A DNA stretch of 42,991 bases from Deltaproteobacteria bacterium RBG_16_49_23 (GCA_001798855.1 MGQQ01000041.1:1-42991); one strand, 5' to 3'; shown: positions 1-8,890, counted from the stretch's first letter. Numbers and translations: made by a program. The notes: a model not told the origin generated them from the sequence alone.

Positions 1-294
1 GCATAGGTCACAGGGCTCTCTTAGAAGCAATGGCTTGGCTGAGGCGTCCTCTTTATTTTTCCCTTGTGTCTCTCCGCCAGAACCAAGTTTTCTAACCTCT
101 AATCCTTCCGGTCGAGCAATTACCAAATTTTCTTCCTCCTTCAGGACCACCACAGAATAATCCCTCTTCTCCCTTCCCCGGGTGACCATGATACAGGATG
201 AGAGTAATGCGAATCCGTCGTCCCGATGATATCCGCAAGCCAATTCACAAGCCATACATGAAACACATTTTTTTGGATCGACTCTCATTCCCAT
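1..294 (-). CDS. 4Fe-4S ferredoxin-type protein, C-terminal part outside the window
   Basis: The frame is open from an ATG at 294 to the window edge (98 codons), so only the N-terminal part is seen. A full cluster motif C-x2-C-x2-C-x3-C covers residues 10-20 (CVSCMACELAC), and the frame leaves the window inside a second cysteine pair, CDLC at residues 95-98. This is the plan of small two-cluster electron-transfer subunits that serve oxidoreductases such as tungsten aldehyde oxidoreductases or hydrogenases; the partner is not visible. The start at 294 has AAGGAG seven bases upstream, better placed than the in-frame ATG at 288. The gene follows the ferritin-like gene by about 55 bases on the same strand and may share its transcript. 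A cytoplasmic electron carrier is the safe reading; the exact family is open. Confidence 0.75.
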   Translation of the reverse strand, partial: MGMRVDPKKCVSCMACELACGYHRDDGFALLSSCIMVTRGREKRDYSVVVLKEEENLVIARPEGLEVRKLGSGGETQGKNKEDASAKPLLLREPCDLC

Positions 295-348
295 ATCCAC
301 ACTCCTTTGAAACCGCTCCACTCCCGTTTCGATGTGGGGAGTGAGTAA

Positions 349-792
349 TCATTTTCCCTTTTCAAGAAGGGCCTTCAACTTCGGTATCCTTTCAATTCTC
401 TTTTTGGCGACCAGGGTAAACGATCTCGGCACATCGGCCATCAGATGCTTCGACTGCTCGGCTGCAACCTGATAGAATTTCAGGATCTTTTCCTCCATGG
501 CCAGAGCCTCTTTTAAAAAATCTGAATATCCTGCATCTTTTATGGGCGGGGTCTTGATTTTGTAGTCCTCCGGATTAAGATCAAAGGCAAAGCACCCTTC
601 AAGTGCATCGGTGATCACACCATAGTAAGCCCGCTCAATCTGGGTGACGTACTTCCCATTCTCTCTGGCAAAGGTGAGAAAAAGATCCTTATCCTGCTCA
701 TATCTCTTTGACAGTTCCTCATAGAATTTCGCCGATTCATTTTCCAGCTCTCTGGACAGGCTGATCGCCCCGGAACAGGTATTAATTTCCAT
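349..792 (-). CDS. Ferritin-like / rubrerythrin-type four-helix protein
   Basis: 147 residues, all predicted helical, with the ferritin-like spacing of acidic and tyrosine residues: ENESAKFYEEL near residues 17-27 and AMEEKILKFYQ near residues 98-108. No rubredoxin C-terminal domain is present. The second and fourth helices do not show the usual ExxH metal ligands, so a complete diiron site is doubtful. Relatives act in peroxide or iron handling in anaerobes. The start is supported by GAGGAGGT upstream of the ATG. It lies between mmsA and the 4Fe-4S gene on the same strand, separated from mmsA by a GC-rich repeat. Family assignment is fairly safe; function is not. Confidence 0.65.
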   Translation of the reverse strand: MEINTCSGAISLSRELENESAKFYEELSKRYEQDKDLFLTFARENGKYVTQIERAYYGVITDALEGCFAFDLNPEDYKIKTPPIKDAGYSDFLKEALAMEEKILKFYQVAAEQSKHLMADVPRSFTLVAKKRIERIPKLKALLEKGK

Positions 793-818
793 CGGTCTTT
801 ACCTCCTCAATCGAGCCT

Positions 819-925
819 TGATTTCAGATTTGAGATTTAAGATTTCGGATTTTTCAATTCCTGCCTGCCGGCCCCGGTCCCGACCGAGGGCGGGGCAGGC
901 AGGCGCCATCTGCGATCTGCGATCA
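819..925. repeat. Intergenic repeat: heptamer-like AT units plus GC-rich palindrome
   Basis: The 793-933 gap holds degenerate 7-base units (GATTTCGGATT type) and, at about 861-903, a GC-rich inverted repeat of CCTGCCTGCC ... GGCAGGCAGG type. The same GC-rich unit recurs at 10282-10345 and, shorter, near 33210. It may act as a hairpin between mmsA and the downstream genes. Confidence 0.7.
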
Positions 926-933
926 AGGATTTT

Positions 934-2424
934 TTAGAACCACCTCTGGATGATGACTTTGCTTTCCGTGAAGAAACGAACCGCCTCCCGGCCCTGTGTG
1001 TGCAGGATCCCAAAGAAGGAGTCTTTCATCCCGCTGAAGGGGAAAATAGCCACCGGGGCCACGATTCCAATGTTGATCCCCACATTCCCGCTCGTCACGC
1101 TGTATTGAAATTCTCTCGCACTCCTGCCGTTCTGCGTAAAGATCGCATGGCCATTGCCAAAGGGGCTGGCATTGCAGATCTCAACCGCCTCCTCCAGAGT
1201 CTTTGCCCGAAACACACTCATCACCGGACCAAAGATCTCCTCACTCCCTATTCGCATCTCAGGGGTCACATTTTCAAAGACCGTCGGCCCCACAAAGCAG
1301 GTCTCCGGGCATCCCCCATCGACCTTCGGCTTCCTTCCATCCAGTCTCAGTTTCGCCCCTTCTTTGATCCCGATCTCAATGTAGCCCATGATCTTATCCC
1401 TCTTTTCCTTGTCCCTCACAGGCCCCATCTGGATCGCCTCATCCAGTCCATATCCCATCTTGATTCGGGAGGACATGGCCGCTACTTCCTCCATAAAACC
1501 GTTGTAGAATTTGTTATCCTCCCCCACTACGAGAAGATTGGCGCCGGCTAAGCAGCGTTGCCCCGCATTGCCAAAAAAAGAGGTCATCAATGCTGGAATC
1601 GTCGCTTTCACATTGCAATCCGGCATGATCACCATAAAGTTCTTGGCCCCGCACTGGGCAATCACCCGTTTCCCCGTCTCACCGCATTTCCGGTAGATCA
1701 CATCCCTTCCCGTAGGCGTGGATCCAACAAAGGTGATCCCTACAATATCTTTATGCTCCAACATCCCGTCCACCACGGTTCTCCCCCCATTGACCACGTT
1801 CCACACCCCGGGGGGAAATCCAGCTTCTTCTGCCAACTCAGCAAGTCTCCATTGGCTCAGGGGCACCTCGCTCGATGGTTTGATCACAACGCAGTTTCCC
1901 GTGGCCACCGCATAAGGAGCTGACCACAGAGGGATCATAAAGGGGAAGTTAAAGGGACCGATGATCCCGAACACCCCGAGAGGCGATGGAATGACCCATT
2001 CATCAATTCCTGTCGCTATATCCTCTGAATAGTAGCCCTGCATCAAGGTGGGGATGCCGCAGGAGACCTCCACGTTTTCGATCCCCCGTCTCGTTTCACC
2101 CCGGGATTCGTCAATGGTCTTTCCATGCTCCATGGTCTGGATCCGGCTTAATTCCTCAAAATTCTCTTCAAGCAATCCCTTGAATCTGAAGAGAATCCTT
2201 GATCTGGCAAGAGGGGTCGTTCTCCTCCAGTCCGGGAATGCGGCCTGGGCTGCCTCCACGGCAGCATGGATCTCCTCTTTGGTCGAGATGGGACATTTTC
2301 CGATCACCTTTCCCGTTGCCGGGTTGACCACATCCATAATCTTTCCCTTCGTATCCACCCATTCTCCGTTGATATAGTTCTTCACTTCTTTGATACCTTT
2401 AATCGGTTCCTCTAAAAGCGCCAT
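934..2424 (-). CDS. mmsA: Methylmalonate-semialdehyde dehydrogenase (CoA-acylating)
   Basis: 496 residues, full length for the MmsA branch of the aldehyde dehydrogenase superfamily. It oxidises methylmalonate semialdehyde with NAD+ and CoA to propionyl-CoA and CO2, the end step of valine catabolism. The nucleophile is C291 in GNAGQRCLAGAN; the cofactor-site motifs GPFNFP (N159) and VIKPSSEVP (K182) are present. The general-base Glu of ordinary ALDHs is replaced (AQCGAKN near 256-262), as expected for CoA-acylating MmsA enzymes. The start has GGGAGGT upstream. Propionyl-CoA made here can feed the methylmalonyl-CoA operon that begins 270 bases upstream, although mmsA appears to have its own promoter at 2562-2590. 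Identity at family level is secure; the physiological substrate could be a related semialdehyde. Confidence 0.92.
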   Translation of the reverse strand: MALLEEPIKGIKEVKNYINGEWVDTKGKIMDVVNPATGKVIGKCPISTKEEIHAAVEAAQAAFPDWRRTTPLARSRILFRFKGLLEENFEELSRIQTMEHGKTIDESRGETRRGIENVEVSCGIPTLMQGYYSEDIATGIDEWVIPSPLGVFGIIGPFNFPFMIPLWSAPYAVATGNCVVIKPSSEVPLSQWRLAELAEEAGFPPGVWNVVNGGRTVVDGMLEHKDIVGITFVGSTPTGRDVIYRKCGETGKRVIAQCGAKNFMVIMPDCNVKATIPALMTSFFGNAGQRCLAGANLLVVGEDNKFYNGFMEEVAAMSSRIKMGYGLDEAIQMGPVRDKEKRDKIMGYIEIGIKEGAKLRLDGRKPKVDGGCPETCFVGPTVFENVTPEMRIGSEEIFGPVMSVFRAKTLEEAVEICNASPFGNGHAIFTQNGRSAREFQYSVTSGNVGINIGIVAPVAIFPFSGMKDSFFGILHTQGREAVRFFTESKVIIQRWF

Positions 2425-2467
2425 TGATGTTGACCTCCCTTTTGTTTTATGTTTTGCCTTCTCCTAA

Positions 2468-2482
2468 TCTGGCATAGCCAGA
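2468..2482. promoter_or_regulatory. Short palindrome in the mmsA leader
   Basis: TCTGGC-ATA-GCCAGA is a perfect 6-bp inverted repeat lying between the predicted mmsA promoter and its start codon. It could be an operator or a small leader hairpin; no regulator is identified. Confidence 0.3.
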
Positions 2483-2561
2483 ATTAAATAGGCTTCTGTA
2501 GTTGGAAAATGGATTTGAACATTAAGGTTTTTTCAGTTAATGATCGGACCGGATGGGTTTA

Positions 2562-2590
2562 GGTATACAGAAAGGGTATTTTTTTGTCAA
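2562..2590 (-). promoter_or_regulatory. Sigma-70-type promoter for mmsA
   Basis: On the minus strand a perfect -35 box TTGACA (2590-2585) is followed after exactly 17 bases by TATACC (2567-2562, four of six consensus bases). Transcription would start near 2555, giving a leader of about 130 bases before mmsA. This suggests mmsA is not merely read through from mce. Confidence 0.6.
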
Positions 2591-2692
2591 GAAAAAAAAT
2601 GTTATAATTATTATAATATTTCTAATTTAACTCAATATGGTATAGTTACTCTACGAGGAGAATCCATCTTATTAGTTGTTAAGTGATAGATT

Positions 2693-3103
2693 TTATTTGT
2701 TTTTTTGTAGTTCACAGAGTTCAATCAGAACGCCGCTTGAGGATTTTGGGTGGATGAAGGCGACCTTTGTGTTGTGGGCTCCGGGCCTGGGTTTTTGATC
2801 GATCAGGGTTGCTCCCTTATCAAGGTAAGCTTTGACCTCTGCCTCCACATCCTCCACCTCAAAACAGATGTGATGGATTCCCTGTCCTTTCGTCTCCAGG
2901 AATTTCACCAGCGGGGAATCCGGCTCGGCGGGCTGGACCAGTTCGATGTTCGACTCCCCGATTTTAAAGAAGCCCACTTTCGTCTTCTGGGCTGTCACCA
3001 CTTCGACCCCTGAAAGAGTGAGGCCCATCACCTCCTGATAGAACTTAGCGGCCTCTTCAAGATTGTTCACGGCAATCGCAATGTGATTAATCTTTTTAAG
3101 CAT
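2693..3103 (-). CDS. mce: Methylmalonyl-CoA epimerase
   Basis: 136 residues, the normal size of this metal-dependent vicinal-oxygen-chelate enzyme, which interconverts (2S)- and (2R)-methylmalonyl-CoA in the cytoplasm. The two beta-alpha-beta-beta-beta modules start at NHIAIAVNNLEEAAKFY and IHHICFEVEDVEAEV. Metal ligands are seen at H7, H77/H78 and E128 (LIELCE), with the fourth expected in the NIELVQP strand. It is the last gene of the operon, 98 bases after the mutase B12 subunit; that gap is filled with heptamer repeats. Context and motifs agree, so the call is firm. Confidence 0.93.
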   Translation of the reverse strand: MLKKINHIAIAVNNLEEAAKFYQEVMGLTLSGVEVVTAQKTKVGFFKIGESNIELVQPAEPDSPLVKFLETKGQGIHHICFEVEDVEAEVKAYLDKGATLIDQKPRPGAHNTKVAFIHPKSSSGVLIELCELQKNK

Positions 3104-3120
3104 TGAAGTATCCTTTCTTT

Positions 3121-3199
3121 ACGTAAGTCGGAAGGGGCAAGGGGTAAGGGGTAAGGGGTTTAATCATACACCTTACGCCTAACGTCTTCCGCCTGACGG
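3121..3199. repeat. Inverted pair of heptamer arrays (GTAAGGG-type)
   Basis: Several consecutive 7-base units of GTAAGGG type are followed, after a short spacer, by their reverse complements (CTTACGCC type), so the region can fold into a long imperfect hairpin. It occupies the gap between mce and the mutase B12 subunit. A sister array is at 5385-5473. Confidence 0.7.
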
Positions 3200-3201
3200 G
3201 G

Positions 3202-3600
3202 TTATGTGGTTTTAACGTTCTCCTGGATATACTTAATGATGTCTTCTGTGGAGGTGCCGGGTTGAAAGATCTCCCTGATTCCCGCCTTTTTAAGCGCTGG
3301 AATATCATCGACAGGGACGATGCCTCCTCCAAAAACGAAGATATCTTCAGCCCCTTTCTCTTTTAGAATCTGGACGACCTTTGGAAAGAGATTGTTGTGA
3401 GCGCCGGAAAGACTGGAAAGGCCCACGATATCCACACTTTCCTGGATGGCAGCACTGGCAATCTGTTCGGATGTCTGCCGTATCCCCGTGTAGATGACCT
3501 CCATTCCTGCATCTCTCAAGGCACGGGCAATAACCTTTGCCCCCCTGTCATGACCATCCAATCCTGGCTTTGCAATAAGCACTCTGATCTTTCGAGGCAT
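3202..3600 (-). CDS. mcmA2: Methylmalonyl-CoA mutase, B12-binding small subunit
   Basis: 132 residues forming a stand-alone cobalamin-binding Rossmann domain. The base-off/His-on signature DxHxxG is D15-G16-H17-D18-R19-G20, with H17 the lower axial cobalt ligand; the SxL motif is at about 62-64 and the nucleotide-tail GG motif at 91-93 (FGGGIVP). It pairs with the large subunit encoded immediately upstream to form the split adenosylcobalamin mutase (methylmalonyl-CoA to succinyl-CoA). The gap to the large-subunit gene is 112 bases of repeat. A paralogue is encoded at 35650-36057. Confidence 0.93.
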   Translation of the reverse strand: MPRKIRVLIAKPGLDGHDRGAKVIARALRDAGMEVIYTGIRQTSEQIASAAIQESVDIVGLSSLSGAHNNLFPKVVQILKEKGAEDIFVFGGGIVPVDDIPALKKAGIREIFQPGTSTEDIIKYIQENVKTT

Positions 3601-3610
3601 ACTCTCCTCC

Positions 3611-3712
3611 GTAACAATTTCGGATTGCGGATTTCGGATTTCGGAATGGAAAAACTAAATTCCATTTTTTAATTTTTTATTCCGCATTCGGCAATCTGCA
3701 ATCCGCATTCGT
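3611..3712. repeat. Inverted heptamer arrays (TTTCGGA-type)
   Basis: Tandem 7-base units TTTCGGA / TTGCGGA at about 3617-3647 face complementary units TTCCGCA / ATCCGCA at about 3680-3710, with an AT-rich centre. The same arrangement occurs beside the second mutase locus (35575-35649 and 36081-36109) and near 38846-38876. Confidence 0.7.
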
Positions 3713-5368
3713 TTATCTTTCCCTGTATTCCCCGAACACCTCCCGCAGAGTATCCGAGATCTCTCCCAGGGTGGCATAAACCTTGACTGCCTCTAAAATG
3801 GGTGGAACCAGATTGTCCGCCCCCTGGGCGGTCTTCTTGAGAACGGCTAACGCCTCCTTCACTTTTGTGTTATCTCTTTCTTTTTTAATCCTTGCCAGTT
3901 TTGCCTTCTGGTATTGTTCCATCTCAGGTTTGATACGAAGGATATCCCTGAGGGGTTCCTCCTTGACCTGAAACTGATTCAAGCCAACAATGATCCGCTT
4001 CTTGGTTTCGATCTCTTTTTGATATTGATAAGCGCTCTCGCCAATCTCTCCCTGGATGTACCCCGATTCAATGGCTTTGATGGCTCCCCCCATGGCTTCG
4101 ATCTTTTCGATATAGTCGACGGCCTTCTTCTCTATCTCATCGGTGAGGGTTTCCACGGCATATGACCCACATAGAGGATCGATCATATCCGCCACCCCGG
4201 TTTCGTAGGCGATGATCTGCTGAGTTCTTAAGGCAATCCTTACGGAATCCTCTGTCGGCAGGGCATAGGCTTCATCTCTGGAATTGGTATGAAGCGACTG
4301 TGTTCCTCCTAACACGGCTGCCAGCGCCTGGAAAGCAACCCTCACCACATTGTTGTCGGGCTGCTGGGCTGTGAGAGAACATCCGGCTGTCTGGGTGTGA
4401 AACCGCAACATGCACGAATCATCCTTTTTCGCTTTAAATCGCTCCTTCATGATTTTTGCCCACAGCCTCCGGGCGGCCCTGAATTTGGCGACCTCCTCGA
4501 TGAAGGTGTTATGACAGCAGAAGAAGAAGGCGAGTCTGGAGGCAAAGGAGTCGACATCGAGGCCCGCTCGGATGGCGGCCTCCACATAAGCAATGCCGTC
4601 AGCTAATGTAAAGGCGACTTCCTGGACAGCGGTGCAACCTGCCTCGCGCATATGATAGCCGCTGATGCTGATCGTATTCCAACGGGGGACACGTTCTTTA
4701 CAAAACGCAAAAATATTCGTGACGATCCGCATCGATTCAAGGGGCGGGTAGATGTAGGTTCCCCTCGCCGCATATTCTTTTAAGATATCGTTCTGGATCG
4801 TTCCCTGAAGGACTTCACTTTTTACCCCCTGTTTTTCTGCTACCGCGATGTACATTGTTAGAAGGATGGCGGCTGTGGAGTTGATCGTCATAGAGGTGGA
4901 GACTTTATCCAGAGGGATACCATCAAAAAGAATCTCGATATCTTTCAGGGTATCAATCGCGACCCCGACCTTTCCTACCTCGCCGTCAGATAGAGAATGG
5001 TCGGAGTCATAGCCGATCTGCGTTGGAAGGTCGAAGGCGACACTTAATCCGGTCTGCCCCTGCTCAAGGAGAAATTTATAGCGCTTATTTGTCTCTTCGG
5101 CTGTAGCGAATCCGGCATACTGCCGCATGGTCCAAAATCGGCCTCGATACATGGTGGGTTGAACTCCCCGGGTAAAGGGAAATTCTCCGGGGAAACCGAG
5201 GTCGCTGCAATAATCGATATCTTCCGTATCCGAAGGGGTGTATAGACATTTAAGCTCAATATGGGATGTCGTCTTGAAAGAGGGTTCCCGTTCAGGAGAT
5301 TTCGAAAGAGTCTTCTGAAGTGTCGTCTTCTCCCAGCGCTCCTGTTCTTCTCGAATCTTTTTAGGCAT
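3713..5368 (-). CDS. mcmA1: Methylmalonyl-CoA mutase, large (catalytic) subunit
   Basis: 551 residues, the usual size of the large subunit in split bacterial and archaeal mutases. The TIM barrel holds the substrate while the partner subunit carries adenosylcobalamin. The two residues that define methylmalonyl-CoA specificity are present: Y84 (MRQYAGF) and R202 ([10 protein letters not shown]). The catalytic pair Y238-H239 lies in [11 protein letters not shown], and the [16 protein letters not shown] and GGTQSLHTN blocks follow. The start has AGAGGTG upstream. It sits between the carboxyltransferase and the B12 subunit. These residues, plus neighbouring epimerase and MeaB, make it the true methylmalonyl-CoA mutase of the window, unlike the paralogue at 36276-37949. 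Confidence 0.94.
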   Translation of the reverse strand: MPKKIREEQERWEKTTLQKTLSKSPEREPSFKTTSHIELKCLYTPSDTEDIDYCSDLGFPGEFPFTRGVQPTMYRGRFWTMRQYAGFATAEETNKRYKFLLEQGQTGLSVAFDLPTQIGYDSDHSLSDGEVGKVGVAIDTLKDIEILFDGIPLDKVSTSMTINSTAAILLTMYIAVAEKQGVKSEVLQGTIQNDILKEYAARGTYIYPPLESMRIVTNIFAFCKERVPRWNTISISGYHMREAGCTAVQEVAFTLADGIAYVEAAIRAGLDVDSFASRLAFFFCCHNTFIEEVAKFRAARRLWAKIMKERFKAKKDDSCMLRFHTQTAGCSLTAQQPDNNVVRVAFQALAAVLGGTQSLHTNSRDEAYALPTEDSVRIALRTQQIIAYETGVADMIDPLCGSYAVETLTDEIEKKAVDYIEKIEAMGGAIKAIESGYIQGEIGESAYQYQKEIETKKRIIVGLNQFQVKEEPLRDILRIKPEMEQYQKAKLARIKKERDNTKVKEALAVLKKTAQGADNLVPPILEAVKVYATLGEISDTLREVFGEYRER

Positions 5369-5384
5369 AAATCACCTCTACTTC

Positions 5385-5473
5385 CGTAAGTCGTAAGGGG
5401 TAAGTCGTGAGTGGTAACTGCAAATCAAAAATGATTTTTGATACGCCTTGCGCCTAACGCCTCACGCCTTACG
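5385..5473. repeat. Inverted pair of heptamer arrays (CGTAAGG-type)
   Basis: Units GTAAGTC GTAAGGG at the left face CGCCTAACGCCTCACGCC units at the right, separated by an AT-rich core containing AAAAATGATTTTT. It fills the gap between the carboxyltransferase and mutase genes and could fold into a hairpin in the operon mRNA. Confidence 0.7.
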
Positions 5474-5480
5474 ATTTCAT

Positions 5481-7055
5481 TTACAATGGTATATTTCCGT
5501 GTTTCCGCCAGGGATTGGCATCGACTTTGTTCTTTAAAATATCCAGGGCCTGTATGATTTTGGGGCGGGTTTCCTCGGGCTCAATGATCTCATCCACATA
5601 CCCCAACTCTGCTGCCTTATAAGGGCTGGCAAATTTCTCCTGGTATTCAGCGACCAGTTGTTGGCGCGTCTCCTTGAGGTCTTTTGCCTCTTTGATCTCA
5701 TTCCGGAAGATGATGTTGACCGCTCCTTCCGCGCCCATGACGGCAATTTCTGCCGTCGGATAACAGTAGTTGATATCTCCTCGAATATGTTTACTCGACA
5801 TCACATCGTAGGCTCCGCCATAACCCTTTCGGGTGATGATCGTAATCTTCGGGACAGTGGCCTCACAGAAAGCGTAAAGGAGTTTGGCTCCGTGCCGGAT
5901 GATGCCCCTTTCTTCCATGTCCATTCCAGGAAGAAAACCGGGGACATCGACAAAGGTGATCAGGGGAAGGTTGAAGCAGTCGCAGAAGCGAACGAATCGT
6001 CCCGCTTTTACCGAAGAATCCGGATCAAGAGAACCCGCCAACCAGTTGGGTTGATTGGCAACAATACCAACAGGCATTCCATTGTACCGGGCGAAGCCGA
6101 CAACAATATTCTTTGCCCAATCCTTCTGCACCTCAAGAAAATAGCCATTGTCAACAGTGCCCAGGATGATCTTTTTTATATCGTAGGCTTTTTTAGAATC
6201 TTCTGGGACAACCGTCTTTAGAAATTCATCCATTCGATTCGGATCATCTGTACAGGGGATCTCAGGGGGCTTCTCACGATTATTTTGAGGGAAGAAGCTT
6301 AGGAGTTCTTTGATGAGGCGAATGGTATCCTGATCATTCTCTCCGGCAAAGTGAGCTACTCCACTCTTTTCCATATGGACCCTGGCTCCGCCCAAGAGAT
6401 CGGAAGTGATGGGCCTTCCGTCCGGGGTCTCTGTTTTGCCTATGGCCGCCTTGATCACATCAGGGCCGGTGATATGCAGGTAGCTTGTGCCTTTGGTCAT
6501 GAGGATGAAGTCAGTAATGGCGGGAGAGTAGACCGCGCCTCCGGCGCAGGGTCCCATGATCGCTGAGATCTGAGGGATGACACCGGAGGCGAGGGTATTT
6601 CTTAAAAAGATGTATGCATACCCCGCAAGGCTTTCCACCCCCTCTTGAATTCTTGCCCCTCCGGAGTCATTGAGACCAATGACAGGCGCTCCGGTCTTCA
6701 TGGCGTGATCCATCACCTTGCAAATCTTCTCCGCAAAGGCCATTCCCAGAGCGCCGCCAAAAACCGTAAAATCCTGAGAAAAGACATAGACCAGGCGTCC
6801 ATTCACTTTTCCGTAACCGGTCACGACCCCATCGCCCCAGAACTTCTTGTTTTCCATTCCGAAATCATGGCAGCGATGGGTGACAAACCTGTCCAACTCC
6901 ACAAATGTTCCCGGATCGAGGAGAAGATCGATTCGTTCTCGGGCGGTCAGTTTTCCATCTTTATGCTGTTTGTCGATTCTTTCCTGACCACCCCCGAGTG
7001 AGGCCTCCGCTCTCCTCTTCTCCAGTTCTTTCCGTATGGCTTCAATCGATCTCAT
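5481..7055 (-). CDS. mmdA: Acyl-CoA carboxyltransferase (propionyl-/methylmalonyl-CoA type)
   Basis: 524 residues from the chosen start. This is the biotin-dependent carboxyltransferase fold, which moves a carboxyl group between biotin and propionyl-CoA/methylmalonyl-CoA. Both crotonase-like halves are visible: [20 protein letters not shown] in the first, and [18 protein letters not shown] with [14 protein letters not shown] in the second. I start at 7055 because AGAAGGGAG precedes that ATG; a GTG at 7082 would add nine residues taken from repeat sequence. No biotin carboxylase, biotin carrier or membrane decarboxylase subunit lies in the window, so it could belong to a propionyl-CoA carboxylase, a transcarboxylase or a Na+-pumping decarboxylase. 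It is 114 bases downstream of meaB. Confidence 0.88.
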   Translation of the reverse strand: MRSIEAIRKELEKRRAEASLGGGQERIDKQHKDGKLTARERIDLLLDPGTFVELDRFVTHRCHDFGMENKKFWGDGVVTGYGKVNGRLVYVFSQDFTVFGGALGMAFAEKICKVMDHAMKTGAPVIGLNDSGGARIQEGVESLAGYAYIFLRNTLASGVIPQISAIMGPCAGGAVYSPAITDFILMTKGTSYLHITGPDVIKAAIGKTETPDGRPITSDLLGGARVHMEKSGVAHFAGENDQDTIRLIKELLSFFPQNNREKPPEIPCTDDPNRMDEFLKTVVPEDSKKAYDIKKIILGTVDNGYFLEVQKDWAKNIVVGFARYNGMPVGIVANQPNWLAGSLDPDSSVKAGRFVRFCDCFNLPLITFVDVPGFLPGMDMEERGIIRHGAKLLYAFCEATVPKITIITRKGYGGAYDVMSSKHIRGDINYCYPTAEIAVMGAEGAVNIIFRNEIKEAKDLKETRQQLVAEYQEKFASPYKAAELGYVDEIIEPEETRPKIIQALDILKNKVDANPWRKHGNIPL

Positions 7056-7077
7056 GGATGGGTTCTCCCTTCTCATT

Positions 7078-7166
7078 ACCACCCCTCACCCCCGCCTGCC
7101 AAAGAACTTGTTCGACGGGCAGGTTTCCCCTCTCCTCAGTGGGGAGAGGGATGGGGTGAGGGGGCA
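7078..7166. repeat. Nested palindromic intergenic repeat
   Basis: Outer arms CCCCTCACCCC / GGGGTGAGGGG enclose CCCTCTCC / GGAGAGGG and a separate CCTGCC / GGGCAGG unit. It fills the gap between meaB and the carboxyltransferase gene and overlaps the rejected GTG start at 7082. Confidence 0.65.
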
Positions 7167-7169
7167 TTT

Positions 7170-8123
7170 TCAATGATTTTTAAACTCCTCCTCGATCATT
7201 TTTTCTGCAATGGAGTACGGGTCGGTTCGGCGTTTCGTCAGATCATCGAGGATGTTTTCCCATTCTCCGTCTTTCTCAATCTTTTGGATAAAACGGGACA
7301 TGACCTCTGTTTCAAGGACTTCGAGAAAAGTGGCCTTTGCCCTTTCCCTTAGCTTCTTTTCCAGAGCCTGGCCCTGCTCCAGCGCCTGTTTGTGGCGGTA
7401 TATCCCGTAGACCAATTCAAAGATTCCTTTTCCCAGGATGGCTTCGGTTTTAAAGATGGGAGGTTCCCAGCCGTTTTCTCTCTTCCGACCCATTTCGAGG
7501 ACCATCCGGAGATCCCGTTCGGCCTTTTCCGCGCCTTCCCGTTCACATTTGTTGATGACAAAGATGTCGCCGATCTCAATGATTCCTGCTTTGATAGCCT
7601 GGATGTCGTCTCCCATACCGGGGACGAGAACAACGATCGAGCTATGTGCGGTATTGACGATCTCCACCTCGTCCTGACCGACGCCAACGGTCTCGACGAT
7701 AATAATGTCCTTGCCCATTGCGTCCATCACATTGACGATATCCTGGGTGGAGCGGGAAAGTCCTCCCAGGCATCCCCGTGTTGCAAGGGAACGGATAAAG
7801 ACGCCTTCGTCTGTGGCATGGCGCTGCATCCGGATCCGGTCGCCCAGGATGGCTCCTCCGGTAAAAGGGCTGGTGGGATCGACAGCAACAATTCCCACGG
7901 TCTTTCCTTCCTTACGGAAGATATCCACCATCTTATCGACCATCGTCGATTTTCCAGAGCCAGGTGGACCTGTAATCCCAATGATGTAGGCTTTTCCTGT
8001 ATTGGGATAAAGTTCCCTTAAGGCATCCATGGCGGAGGGGATCCGATCATCAATATCCCTCATCAACCTGGAAGCCGCCCGAATGTCTCCATCGAGGATA
8101 CGCTTGGCCAAACCTGCTTCCAT
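7170..8123 (-). CDS. meaB: MeaB-type GTPase, mutase chaperone
   Basis: 317 residues of the MeaB/ArgK G3E GTPase family, which gates transfer of adenosylcobalamin to methylmalonyl-CoA mutase and protects the enzyme from inactivation. The P-loop GPPGSGKST is at residues 52-60, the Mg/switch region AVDPTSPFTGGAILGDRIRM follows, then VETVGVGQDEVEI. The guanine-specificity motif reads NKCE rather than NKxD, as in many family members. A C-terminal helical dimerisation arm ends the protein. It leads the operon with carboxyltransferase, mutase and epimerase. No Shine-Dalgarno sequence precedes the ATG, and a good promoter ends only about ten bases upstream, so the mRNA may be leaderless. Confidence 0.93.
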   Translation of the reverse strand: MEAGLAKRILDGDIRAASRLMRDIDDRIPSAMDALRELYPNTGKAYIIGITGPPGSGKSTMVDKMVDIFRKEGKTVGIVAVDPTSPFTGGAILGDRIRMQRHATDEGVFIRSLATRGCLGGLSRSTQDIVNVMDAMGKDIIIVETVGVGQDEVEIVNTAHSSIVVLVPGMGDDIQAIKAGIIEIGDIFVINKCEREGAEKAERDLRMVLEMGRKRENGWEPPIFKTEAILGKGIFELVYGIYRHKQALEQGQALEKKLRERAKATFLEVLETEVMSRFIQKIEKDGEWENILDDLTKRRTDPYSIAEKMIEEEFKNH

Positions 8124-8132
8124 AGTGGAAAG

Positions 8133-8161
8133 ACTATAACAAAACTTTTTATAACTCTCAA
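8133..8161 (-). promoter_or_regulatory. Sigma-70-type promoter of the meaB operon, predicted leaderless
   Basis: TTGAGA (8161-8156) and TATAGT (8138-8133) each match five of six consensus bases and are 17 bases apart. The expected start of transcription is near 8125, two or three bases before the meaB ATG at 8123. Confidence 0.65.
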
Positions 8162-8238
8162 GAAATTTTATGATGTTTTTTCAAAGAGTTCATTCATGAC
8201 TTGCCCACGAAACCGGTTCATCCTTTTTACCTACCTTT

Positions 8239-8280
8239 ACCCCGTTAGAAATAATGCCCCGCTGGAATTTTTAACGGGGT
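8239..8280. repeat. Inverted repeat ACCCCGTTA / TAACGGGGT
   Basis: A perfect 9-bp inverted repeat separated by 24 bases, located between meaB and the DUF35 gene. It may be a terminator-like or repeat-derived hairpin; no T-run follows on either strand. Confidence 0.45.
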
Positions 8281-8371
8281 TTACTACAGAAAAAGGGAGC
8301 GCCTTAAAGGATTACTGAAAGAGCATATCGAGGGAAGCCCCAAACTGGCGGAAACTGGCGAATTTGAATGG

Positions 8372-8785
8372 TTAAGGTTTGAAGGCTAAGAGCATTTGTG
8401 TTTCCGTTCCTTCCCTCTTTTCATGAAATTCTGCTTTGAGGGGTGTACCAACTTTGATGTATTCTGGTTGCCTGGCATCCACTCCGATGATTCGAGCCAC
8501 GGTTTTTACTCCTTCCTCCAATTCGACAACTCCAACAACGTAAGGATTATTGCGATTGAAGCCTTCTTTGGCCATGTAGGGTGGAGCGACCGTGATGCTG
8601 GTAAAGGCAGCCAGCTTACCAATGCCTTTGAACTGAACCCACTCCATCTCGCTGCTAAAACAGGATACACAGATTGGACGAGGGGGTAGGGCGAGCGCCC
8701 CACATTTCTTGCATTTCGAGCCCATGATTTTTTCTTTGTTTAGAAATTGTTCGTAAGCAGTATCATTGAATGGTTTCTCGGCCAT
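8372..8785 (-). CDS. DUF35 OB-fold / zinc-ribbon protein, thiolase partner
   Basis: 137 residues from the ATG at 8785. An N-terminal zinc ribbon C-x2-C-x11-C-x2-C (CKKCGALALPPRPICVSC) precedes a DUF35 OB fold (FKGIGKLAAFTSITVAPPYM ...). In known systems such as benzylsuccinate beta-oxidation BbsA and the archaeal thiolase/HMG-CoA synthase complex, proteins of this family bind a thiolase and the CoA substrate. The partner here is the thiolase gene immediately upstream at 8950-10212. An ATG at 8806 would add seven residues but lies inside a repeat; 8785 has a GGGGG stretch upstream. Last gene of the sigma-54-led operon. Confidence 0.82.
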   Translation of the reverse strand: MAEKPFNDTAYEQFLNKEKIMGSKCKKCGALALPPRPICVSCFSSEMEWVQFKGIGKLAAFTSITVAPPYMAKEGFNRNNPYVVGVVELEEGVKTVARIIGVDARQPEYIKVGTPLKAEFHEKREGTETQMLLAFKP

Positions 8786-8801
8786 TGGTTTACAACCCCC
8801 T

Positions 8802-8890
8802 GTCATTCTGAACTTGGTTCAGAATCTAAAAAAATGAGACCCTGGCACGAAGTGATGAACGAATGTGAATCAACGAGTTCAGGGTGACGA
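8802..8890. repeat. Intergenic repeat TCATTCTGAAC / GTTCAGGGTGACG
   Basis: Two facing copies of a widespread intergenic palindrome type (TCATTCTGAACTTGGTTCAG and GAGTTCAGGGTGACG) occupy the gap between DUF35 and thiolase genes. A further AAGAATTT/AAATTCTT inverted repeat lies at 8898-8929. Confidence 0.6.

Noticed and set aside
1000..1551. Long plus-strand open frame opposite mmsA
   Set aside because: Antisense to a complete, motif-bearing gene; no ribosome site and no recognisable domain.
3121..5473. CRISPR-like repeat array
   Set aside because: The units are 7 bases, contiguous and inverted, without spacers, and no cas gene is present.
7056..7082. Upstream GTG start for the carboxyltransferase
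   Set aside because: The extra nine residues come from the intergenic repeat; the ATG at 7055 has a proper AGAAGGGAG ribosome site.
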